Notes under the pieces: model-generated | Databases searched by the model: none | What the model saw: only the letters and a program-made list of their open reading frames with translations | What the model was told of the DNA's origin: nothing | In this document: piece by piece, positions 53,262-64,000 of the stretch | How the letters are laid out: every line of letters starts with the position of its first letter | Numbering within the stretch: position 1 is the first letter of the stretch | Position numbers and translations under genes: made by a program | NCBI RefSeq assembly: GCF_041410465.1 | Contig: NZ_CP166961.1 | Coordinates: 3,224,001 to 3,288,000 of the forward strand | Origin: Thalassotalea sp. 273M-4 | GTDB lineage: Bacteria; Pseudomonadota; Gammaproteobacteria; Enterobacterales; Alteromonadaceae | DNA: 64,000 nt | Reading direction: 5' to 3'

Positions 53262-54056
53262 CAATAAAACTATTCTCCGTTTTAACAATGACTTTAGACG
53301 AGTTGTAACAAACTTCTAGGCTGTATTCATGTTAGATGTGTTCTTCGCAACTGAATCAGAATACTTTTCTTAAAGAATTTGCATAATAAATTTCATATTT
53401 AATTGGTGACATATATTAGTTAGCGATATGAGGCCTTTTTACGTTGTAATACCTCATACACGCTCTGATATCATTTTTCATATGTTATCGAAGAACCGCT
53501 CGACCACAGCATTATTCCAACACGCGCCAACATCGTCCATGCTCGCTCGAATACCATAGCTGTTAAATAACCTACAATAGTCTGTTACTCGTATATTGTG
53601 AGCCTCGGTCACTATGAAACATCAGGCTATTAGGCGGTTGACGTAAGTTATATGCCTTAATCATTGCCTTACTTACCAAGTCGGTTGTCATGACAATACG
53701 GTGAGAATATAAGTCCATCACAACGGCTGGATACATCCAATCTACACCAGCTTTTAAATAGGTGACATCCCCCCGCCCAAACTTGATTAGGTGCAACAAT
53801 TTTGACAAGGCTTGGTAATGTGTTATTGCGGGAACATTATTCTGCTGCCTTCGCTTTAATTTTTTATTCGTAATTAGCTACCCCCACGCTTCTACAGCCC
53901 AGTAAAAATGCGCACTTAAAATATTTTTCCAATTTTTCCTAGATACCCCTTGCAATCTAATGTATGTTGGTATAAGATTATTTATGTTAAATTGCCATTG
54001 ACCCGCCTCGTTTGCGGTTGTATATTTGTATCTGTACTTATAGCAGGAGCAAATAT
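53262..54056. other. Gap after tniQ, mostly an insertion-sequence remnant
   Basis: The first 150 bases have no recognised content; the rest is a decayed IS3-family transposase gene followed by the promoter region of the next gene. Confidence 0.5.
53416..53875 (-). pseudogene. IS3-family transposase (orfB) remnant
   Basis: Minus-strand translation in shifting frames gives pieces of an IS3-group orfB: a fragment with RGDVTYLKAGVDWMYPAVV and MDLYSHRIV, then RQPPNSLMFHSDRGSQYTS. After a +1 shift comes LFNSYGIRASMDDVGACWNN followed by AVVERFFDNMKNDI, and the tail ends RPHIAN. The DDE signature is recognisable but interrupted by at least two frameshifts and an internal deletion, so it is dead. It separates the Tn7-like core from the unknown two-gene unit. 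Confidence 0.8.
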
Positions 54057-54317
54057 ATGACGTTCAACAAAATCCAACAGCTTTCCGAAAAATTAGAAAC
54101 ACAAGCAAAGCTTCAAGACTTAAAATCCGCTCGAATAAAAGCTGGCGTGACGTATGCTCTGCAGATTATCCATAGCCGTACCGGATCTATTTATCAAGTC
54201 AATCGTTCTCAATTGCGTGAATACATTACAAGTCTTCTTGAGATCGGTGGTGATTGTGATTTAGATGAATTTTTTGCTTTGATAAAAAATGATCTACGCG
54301 CAATGGAAGAGGTATAG
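54057..54317 (+). CDS. Small protein of unknown function, partner of the next gene
   Basis: This is an 86-residue protein. ATG 54057 has AGGAG at good spacing; a longer start 45 bases upstream is unsupported. It is mostly helical and charged: KIQQLSEKLETQAKLQDLKS, then GVTYALQIIHSRTGSIYQVN and an acidic end LDEFFALIKNDLRAMEEV. No family is recognised. It ends two bases before the large gene, so the pair is one translational unit and probably forms a complex. It lies in the accessory island between two dead IS3 copies. Confidence 0.6.
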   Translation: MTFNKIQQLSEKLETQAKLQDLKSARIKAGVTYALQIIHSRTGSIYQVNRSQLREYITSLLEIGGDCDLDEFFALIKNDLRAMEEV

Positions 54318-54319
54318 CA

Positions 54320-56080
54320 ATGTCGCACAATACTGTAGATCAATCGCCAGTGATGTTCGATGGTGTACGCTACCCGTCACAGACCCAGTTTTACGAAGCG
54401 TTGAACTCGCAGAGAGAGGACTTAGCCTCCGAAAGAACCTTTCAGGCTAATTGCAGTGCACTACGTCAAGAGCGCGGCTTGCAAAAAAAGGACTTGTTGA
54501 ACATCCGAGATGAAGATGAGTTACAACCCCTCATCTCCTCTAAGAAAGCGAAACCGATTGTATTGCAGGTATCAAGTTCAAATCATTTTGTCAACTGCGA
54601 AACTTACAGCCAGTCTGAGGTGCTGAAAATACTATCTAATTTTTCAGAACTCTCTTTGTGCACTTTAGATCAGTTTAATCCTAGGGTCTCTAAGAGCTAT
54701 CACAAATCCAATCGAGACGACTTTTGCCTTTCGGTAACAGAACAAGAACTTTTGAAGATGGCTACAAAGCCAAATGTTAAACCGGAAAATAAAAATTATG
54801 AGCTAGATGTCGACGGCACTGTGTACACAAAGCCAGCCGATGCTCTTAAAGCTTTGAAGGAAAATCCCCGTTACGATATTGATTGTTCGAGTAAAGACTT
54901 CGGAAATCGGCTATTAAAAGCCTACAACCGCTTAGTTAAGGAAGGTAAGCTAAAAAGTGGTCAGCCAATGAGACTGAATACTGAAGCACTAGTGAGCCTG
55001 TATGCTTATCGACGTAAAGAGAGCAATCTCTGTATCTGTTACCGTTTTATCGGAAAAAAATTGGTATTAGAAGAAGGAGTCTGGAAACGGCCAGTGTACT
55101 GTGGAGTTACCTCTCTAGTGAAAGAAGATCGGTGGAATCAGTACGAAGCAGAGATGAGTGCGGTAGCGCGCGGTAAAAAGAAAGGGAGGGCTGTAATTCT
55201 GTTCTTGCTTAATAATGGCGGCTTTGATTCAGTGGATATAGTCATAGAAGAACTTGGTACAGGATTAGTTCCGCGTTCCGAAGCAAATGCTTGGGAAAAC
55301 GCCGAGGAATTAAAGCAGCAATATGATGAGGCCGTCCTAAACCTGAACAGCATTCCCGGTGGAGGCTCTTCAGATAAAAAAGAGTTTACCGAAGAATTGC
55401 AGCACAAGACATGGAATATTTTTATGACCCACCGGGAAAAAAAGGGGATGAGGGGTCAAGGAATAGATGTAGTAAGGCGAATGAAAGAACTCATACGCGG
55501 CGGGTATACCGAGCCATTTAGGGTTTATCATAATATTTTATCCGAAAATGTTGGCGACGAGTTCAGGTACTGGACTAAAGTCAAAGATTGTTTTCTTAAG
55601 CTAAAGGAAATGTCGGATAAGGCACATGAGTGTGTTGAGCAACACCCTAAAATTAAAGGCAAATACATAGGAATCGAATTTGACCCTAACGAGACGAAGG
55701 GCCCGCGATGGTATGTGTATTGGCAGTGTGACGATTGTACGAAGCGGACTGGGGATAAGGATAATCCTGTGATTCATAGTTCTCGATGGAGCTATCTCAG
55801 AGGGGGTGATAAAGGCTGTGAGGCCTGCAAAGGCATCAAACAGTCAGAACGTCAACGGATGCCCAAAAAAGAAGTAGTTAAGCGTTTTATAGCTGTAGGG
55901 TTAAGCTTGCCACCTGAGGAACTTGCCAAGCATGAGAGAAATACCACCAAAATGAGAGCTAGAGTTAACTGTGATTGCTCTGATGAGTTAGCTGATTGGC
56001 GCAATACTAGTGTTGATAAGCTCGGTAAGAATGTGAAGAGGTGCCGACATTGTAAGCAATTCGGAAAGGTGATGAGTTGA
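54320..56080 (+). CDS. Large unknown protein with GIY-YIG-like core and C-terminal Cys clusters
   Basis: This is a 586-residue protein of unrecognised overall family. Two N-terminal segments share a short module reminiscent of nuclease-associated DNA-binding repeats: FDGVRYPSQTQFYEAL at about 13–28 and VDGTVYTKPADALKAL at about 163–178. The middle (about 255–325) resembles a GIY-YIG nuclease: VYCGVTS, an Arg in EDRWNQYEAE, IVIEELGTG, then EANAWE with the candidate catalytic Glu. The C-terminal part has paired cysteines CDDC, CEAC, CDC and CRHC, likely zinc ribbons. A DNA-acting effector is suggested; the assignment is inference from motifs only. Confidence 0.6.
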   Translation: MSHNTVDQSPVMFDGVRYPSQTQFYEALNSQREDLASERTFQANCSALRQERGLQKKDLLNIRDEDELQPLISSKKAKPIVLQVSSSNHFVNCETYSQSEVLKILSNFSELSLCTLDQFNPRVSKSYHKSNRDDFCLSVTEQELLKMATKPNVKPENKNYELDVDGTVYTKPADALKALKENPRYDIDCSSKDFGNRLLKAYNRLVKEGKLKSGQPMRLNTEALVSLYAYRRKESNLCICYRFIGKKLVLEEGVWKRPVYCGVTSLVKEDRWNQYEAEMSAVARGKKKGRAVILFLLNNGGFDSVDIVIEELGTGLVPRSEANAWENAEELKQQYDEAVLNLNSIPGGGSSDKKEFTEELQHKTWNIFMTHREKKGMRGQGIDVVRRMKELIRGGYTEPFRVYHNILSENVGDEFRYWTKVKDCFLKLKEMSDKAHECVEQHPKIKGKYIGIEFDPNETKGPRWYVYWQCDDCTKRTGDKDNPVIHSSRWSYLRGGDKGCEACKGIKQSERQRMPKKEVVKRFIAVGLSLPPEELAKHERNTTKMRARVNCDCSDELADWRNTSVDKLGKNVKRCRHCKQFGKVMS

Positions 56081-56105
56081 GTAGTTACCTTCAGTACTAC
56101 CATAC

Positions 56106-56126
56106 CAGACTAAAAAAGTTAGTCTG
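56106..56126 (+). terminator. Hairpin after the large unknown gene
   Basis: CAGACTAA, AAAAG loop, TTAGTCTG, then TAGTTT. It lies 26 bases after the stop; a modest terminator. Confidence 0.6.
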
Positions 56127-56744
56127 TAGTTTAAAGTCGTCAAGGCATTTGCGTGCTTTAAGAATATAGAACTCTTCATAAAATCACCTAACCTATTAAT
56201 AACTTTTATAGCTAACACAGAGCGATCTGAAAAATACTTATGTATTATAATTCAATGAATTAAAATTTATAAAGTGGATTACTTTACTAAAAATGATCCA
56301 CTTTGAGTAAGAAAGGTGAAATATAGTAAATCAAATATGATGGTTTACTAAGTTAAGACTAAGAAACCTATTAATTGGCGGCCAATTTTTAGAACCTAAG
56401 ATAAGCTTTTTTCTTGTTTTCCTCATCATTGATACATGTGGTCAATATCTGAAGTCTAGGGTTACTCGCCCTATTTGTAATCAGAGGCACTGTCAGGCGT
56501 AGACCAGCACCTCATACAACGGCCACGGTAGCTTCCTAAAAGCCCCTATCTCTTTTCATAAGACAGAACCTCGTCACAAAAGAAAGCTAATTAAAAAGTA
56601 TGAAAATACGAATAGGAATTATATTAAGCTTTAGATGAAAGAGATTCTCTCATCGATTGATATTTCCCAGTTATGGAAACAGTTATTTAATATGAGAATC
56701 TCAGTCACCGAACAAAGTGAACAAGAATTTTTGAACTAATAATA

Positions 56745-57173
56745 ATATGATTTATGCCTGGGTAACAATACCTTCGGCACATGCTGTTCGTGTACTTGAG
56801 CGAATTGCTGCATATCGAGGCTACCCAAAGCGAGTGCGTATTGATAACGGGGCGGAATTTGTATCTTAAAATCTTGAGTTCTAGGCAGAAGAGCATGGTG
56901 TTAAGCTTGATTTCATTAAACCGGAAAGCCAACACAAAATGCTGTCATAGAGCGATTTAATCGTACTTCTCGAAATGAAATATTAGACCGTTATTTGTTT
57001 GAATCCTTGTTGTTTGAATCCTTGACGCAGGTTCGAGAAATAACCGATAGTTGGATTGATGAATACAATTATGAGCAGGCACATGAATCACTCAATGAGC
57101 TACCAGCTAAAATCTATGAACAACGATCAAAGGAAAACTCTAGCGAGATCTGATCTAAAAAAGGGGGATTACA
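56745..57173 (+). pseudogene. IS3-family transposase (IS407/IS2-like orfB) remnant
   Basis: Plus-strand fragments read PSAHAVRVLERIAAYRGYPK, then RVRIDNGAEFVS, EEHGVKLDFIKPE, a shifted AVIERFNRTSRNEILDRYLF, and EITDSWIDEYNYEQAHESLNEL, broken by stops, frameshifts and a small tandem duplication (TTGTTTGAATCC). The end TGATCT...GGGGGATTACA near 57151–57173 looks like the right inverted repeat that encodes the usual SKKGG tail. The 5' two-thirds of the element is missing. Confidence 0.8.
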
Positions 57174-57215
57174 GTACTAGACGCAATCGAGGTTGAATAA
57201 TGTAAATTATTGAGT

Positions 57216-57239
57216 AAAAAAAACCAGCTAAATAGCTGG
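57216..57239 (-). terminator. Terminator of the ribosomal RNA operon and tRNA-Tyr
   Basis: On the minus strand CCAGCTA, TT, TAGCTGG are followed by eight T, 11 bases after the tRNA CCA end. Confidence 0.88.
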
Positions 57240-57250
57240 CTTTATAATGA

Positions 57251-57335
57251 TGGTGGAGGGAGGTGGATTCGAACCACCGAAGGCTGAGCCGTCAGATTTA
57301 CAGTCTGATCCCTTTGGCCACTCGGGAACCCCTCC
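57251..57335 (-). tRNA. tRNA-Tyr (GTA anticodon)
   Basis: This is an 85-base class II tRNA read on the minus strand: acceptor GGAGGGG, anticodon loop ACTGTAAAT with GTA, a long variable arm, T-arm GGTTCGAATCC and an encoded CCA. It lies 9 bases after the 5S rRNA and before the operon terminator, so it is probably cotranscribed as the distal tRNA of the rRNA operon. Confidence 0.95.
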
Positions 57336-57344
57336 AGAAATAGG

Positions 57345-57461
57345 AGCCTAGCGATGACCTACTCTCACATGGGAACTCCCACACTACCATCGGCGCTGTT
57401 GCGTTTCACTTCTGAGTTCGGCATGGGATCAGGTGGTTCCACAACGCTATTGTCGCTAGAC
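57345..57461 (-). rRNA. rrf: 5S ribosomal RNA
   Basis: This is about 117 bases on the minus strand: the core contains ACCTGATCCCATGCCGAACT and the closing stem GTCTAGCGAC pairs with GTCATCGCTAGGC. Ends are judged from the terminal stem. Confidence 0.95.
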
Positions 57462-57620
57462 AAAAACTTGTTAAACAATTTGAAATCTAATATTAAACGC
57501 TACTCAATTCTTACTTAATGCGTGAAGTACATGGATGTACAAATGTCGATATGCTTCATGGATGAACGCATTATATCGACGATTTTTCATGTCAAACCTA
57601 CAAAACCTCTTGGGTGTTGT

Positions 57621-60510
<2,890 letters not shown>

Positions 60511-60922
60511 ATACAACCCCAAAAAGTTTTACTTTACGTAAAACAACTGAAACTCAGAGGACTAATTCTGAGAAAGTTGTAAAGTCTGACATTTTCACGC
60601 ATTCAATAAGAATGTCTTGAGTATAAAAAATCAATAATCAAAGATTATTAATTAGTTTGAAAACACTAGGAATGTGTTTTCGTTTTGGTGCCTATATCAT
60701 TTGATAACATCGTGCGACACGTTGTTATCGATACAAACACCGGGTTTAATATCAGCTTTCCAAATTGTTAAAGATGTCATATCTGCGCACATTCGGCAGT
60801 TATGTGAGTGAAAACTCAAAGATAAGCATCGGTGCTTATCTTTAAGTTTTCATCAATTGTTATCATGCTATTTGTGTGAACACTCGCAGTACTTTCGTAC
60901 TCATTAAGTTGTCTACTTAAGG
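60511..60922 (-). other. 16S–23S internal transcribed spacer without tRNA genes
   Basis: The spacer is 412 bases, with no tRNA-Ile, Ala or Glu recognisable. It contains a boxA-like minus-strand ATCTTTAACAATTTGG (about 60762–60777), an AAGATAAGCA/TGCTTATCTT inverted repeat (about 60818–60843) and terminal RNase III-type stems. Confidence 0.8.
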
Positions 60923-62462
<1,540 letters not shown>

Positions 62463-62679
62463 AAAAGTTGTTTTTTGATTCCGAAGAATCGACTCAATGA
62501 ATTTGCTGGTTGTTTTCACTTGAAAAGTAAAAACAAACTTTACATAAAACATATGTATATATTTTGTGTGTCATCATCATTAAGTTAATGTGCTACCGGT
62601 ATAAATACTTAGTAGCTTTGTAAATCAATCTTAATGTGAGTGCCCACACAAATTGCATGATAACTAATTGTTAAAGAAC

Positions 62680-62705
62680 TTAGATGAATACTCATCTAAA
62701 GAGCA
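62680..62705 (-). promoter_or_regulatory. boxA antitermination site and boxB-like hairpin of the rRNA leader
   Basis: Minus-strand TGCTCTTTA (62705 to 62697) is an exact boxA match, overlapping a hairpin TTAGATGA–GTAT–TCATCTAA (62699 to 62680). These recruit the NusB/S10 antitermination complex. Confidence 0.75.
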
Positions 62706-62753
62706 AAAATCGCATTCGTTTTTGCCGTTGCTTTTCGTTGAAAGCGGATGCGC

Positions 62754-62781
62754 ATTCTACGCATCTGAAGTTTAATGTCAA
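62754..62781 (-). promoter_or_regulatory. rRNA promoter, proximal
   Basis: Minus strand: TTGACA (62781 to 62776), 16-base spacer, TAGAAT (62759 to 62754), followed by discriminator GCGCATCC. The GC-rich discriminator suits stringent (ppGpp/DksA) control. Confidence 0.75.
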
Positions 62782-62890
62782 CCGTTTTTAAAATCTTTTT
62801 TGAAAAAGTTTTTAAACCAGAATTTGCTTAAAACTCCCTTCACACTTGGCTTGTCAACCTTGTTGCCTAACCCCGTGGAAGTGGATGCGC

Positions 62891-62918
62891 ATTTTAGGGA
62901 TTTTCCCGTCCCCGTCAA
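62891..62918 (-). promoter_or_regulatory. rRNA promoter, distal
   Basis: Minus strand: TTGACG (62918 to 62913), 16-base spacer, TAAAAT (62896 to 62891), followed by the same discriminator GCGCATCC as the proximal promoter, 137 bases upstream of it. Confidence 0.7.
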
Positions 62919-63022
62919 CTGTTTTTTTCAGGTTTATTGAAAATAGCGAACGTTCGCTCAAAAAGCGAACAATTAAGCATTCAAAACACCTTTAACGGCC
63001 GGCTTAATTAGGTGTTATCGAT

Positions 63023-64000
63023 TTATTTCTGGTTGTATACGTATACTGTGCAGCTATATGGGTCTATGGTGAGCATTGTACTTGTCATTGGTGTTGCGGT
63101 CATTTCAGCTTTGTCATCAGCCGTGTTCAATAATAAACTCCAATCACCACCTATCTCTGGTAGCTGAAATTTACATTCATGGTCATGAGCATTAAAAATG
63201 ATCATCAAGGCATCATCTTGATGCTCCTGTTGCTTTGATGGTGAATGCTCAGTATCGGCGAGTAAAAGAGCAAAGCACTTTAAAGAACGATTAACCCAAT
63301 TGTTTTCGTTCATCGGCTCGCCATGACAATTAAACCAGCTCAAATCTTTTAAACCTGTTTTTTTAGATACGGTATGGCCATGCTGATATTGTAAACGGTT
63401 TAATAAAGGGTGGTTCTTACGAAACTGGATAAGTTGCTTAACAAACTCAACCTGTTCATTGCTCTCTGTTTGCCAATTGAACCAAGTGAGCTCATTGTCT
63501 TGACAATAAGCGTTATTGTTTCCGCGTTGTGAATGATTGCGCTCATCGCCGGCAAGCAGCATCGGTGAACCTTGGGATAAAAACAAGGTGGCTAAGATAT
63601 TACGCTTTTGTTGCGTGCGTATTCGATTGATGGTTGGATCAGAGGTTTCACCTTCTACCCCATAATTGCAACTAAAGTTGCCATCATGGCCATCATGATT
63701 ACCTTCACCATTGGCCTCATTGTGACGTTTTTCATAGGTAACCAAATCATGTAAGGTGTAGCCATCGTGGGCTGTTACGTAATTAATACTGGCAAATGGA
63801 CGTCGTCCGCCATGTTCAAATAAATCAGCACTGCCATGGAGGCGACTTGCTAATTCGGGGAGCATGTTCTCATCACCACGCCAAAAGCGCCTAACCGCAT
63901 CGCGAAATCGATCATTCCATTCCGACCAACCACCGGGGAATTGCCCCAATTTATAGCCATCTGTTCCGATGTCCCAAGGTTCTGCGATTAATTTAACGCC
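63023..64000 (-). CDS. glgX: Glycogen debranching enzyme GlgX, C-terminal part (partial)
   Basis: The frame is open to the right edge, so about 326 C-terminal residues are seen. It begins GVKLIAEPWDIGTDGYKLG, the catalytic-glutamate region of GH13 isoamylase-type enzymes, then NDRFRDAVRRFWRG, VTAHDGYTLHDLVTY (the conserved HD motif), GSPMLLAGDE, and ends in a small beta domain (DPYSCTVYVYNQK). It removes limit-dextrin side chains of glycogen by cleaving alpha-1,6 links. It is normally clustered with other glg genes, presumably beyond the window. Confidence 0.93.
   Translation of the reverse strand, partial: GVKLIAEPWDIGTDGYKLGQFPGGWSEWNDRFRDAVRRFWRGDENMLPELASRLHGSADLFEHGGRRPFASINYVTAHDGYTLHDLVTYEKRHNEANGEGNHDGHDGNFSCNYGVEGETSDPTINRIRTQQKRNILATLFLSQGSPMLLAGDERNHSQRGNNNAYCQDNELTWFNWQTESNEQVEFVKQLIQFRKNHPLLNRLQYQHGHTVSKKTGLKDLSWFNCHGEPMNENNWVNRSLKCFALLLADTEHSPSKQQEHQDDALMIIFNAHDHECKFQLPEIGGDWSLLLNTADDKAEMTATPMTSTMLTIDPYSCTVYVYNQK

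Larger units (their letters stand above)
56081..57215. other. Non-coding stretch and insertion-sequence debris at the right of the island
   Basis: It holds a hairpin after the large gene (56106–56126), inverted repeats AAAGTGGAT...ATCCACTTT (56271–56304) and TAGTAAA...TTTACTA (about 56335–56361), a region without recognisable content to about 56740, and a dead IS3-family orfB (56745–57173). No live gene is evident. Confidence 0.5.
62463..63022 (-). other. Leader and promoter region of the ribosomal RNA operon
   Basis: It contains boxA, a boxB-like hairpin and at least two promoters, described separately. A GC-rich palindrome AGCGAACGTTCGCT lies at 62945–62958, and a weak hairpin AACACCT...AGGTGTT (62985–63016) follows the glgX stop on the minus strand. 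Confidence 0.7.

Noticed and set aside
56705..56935. A 76-codon minus-strand frame
   Set aside because: It is antisense to the recognisable IS3-family transposase remnant on the plus strand.
48614..57200. A CRISPR-associated transposon
   Set aside because: No cas genes and no regularly spaced direct repeats were found anywhere in the island.
60511..60922. tRNA-Ile/Ala or tRNA-Glu in the rRNA spacer
   Set aside because: No acceptor-stem or T-arm consensus found on the minus strand of the spacer.

Overview
The window looks like chromosomal DNA of a marine gammaproteobacterium of the Alteromonadales (Colwellia/Thalassotalea-like). This rests on moderate A+T content, the protein families, and gene orders shared with Escherichia coli: polA–engB–yihI–hemN, with a CsrB/CsrC-type RNA beside yihI as in E. 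coli, and prlC, rsmJ, gor and yhiN scattered nearby. The genus assignment is inference; no search was possible.

Layout, left part (1–24 kb). The end of a repeat-domain surface protein with a GlyGly-CTERM-like tail overlaps an OmpA-type porin. An IS1595-family insertion sequence follows, with both inverted repeats, an exact 8-bp target duplication and a passenger gene. Next on the minus strand are peroxiredoxin, ferritin and a flavoprotein (a likely oxidative-stress/iron operon), rsmJ, and then an unannotated four-gene unit. That unit has two overlooked peptides with double-glycine leaders and GxxxG motifs (a two-peptide class II bacteriocin signature) and two small membrane proteins that could confer immunity. 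A DNA glycosylase, a complete minor-pilin operon (fimT-pilV-pilW-pilX-pilY1-pilE), prlC, a DAACS transporter, gor, a PepSY protein and polA follow.

Middle (24–46 kb). topB and a GHL10 lipoprotein precede a 1.1-kb gap. The gap holds a duplicated small-RNA gene, each copy with its own sigma70 promoter and terminator. After it come engB, a tetraheme c4-type cytochrome, an S9 peptidase, a truncated DUF3859 gene, yhcC, ghrA, purT, tRNA-His, an M28 peptidase, a membrane diguanylate cyclase, DUF1285, hemN (with a well-placed FNR box), a DksA-like protein, DUF2489, yihI and the CsrB/C-like RNA.

Accessory island (about 45.8–57.2 kb). A Tn7-like transposition module (tnsA, tnsB, tnsC, tniQ; no cas genes and no CRISPR) stands divergent to an XRE regulator and a KAP P-loop NTPase. 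To its right lie IS3-family remnants and a two-gene unit of unknown function. The larger protein of that unit (586 aa) appears to combine repeated DNA-binding-like modules, a GIY-YIG-like core and C-terminal cysteine pairs. This unit and the KAP gene are plausible cargo, possibly defence genes; transposon ends were not resolved.

Right end (57.2–64 kb). A complete minus-strand ribosomal RNA operon (16S-23S-5S followed by tRNA-Tyr and a terminator) has tandem promoters with identical GC-rich discriminators and a boxA. The 3' part of glgX runs off the window.
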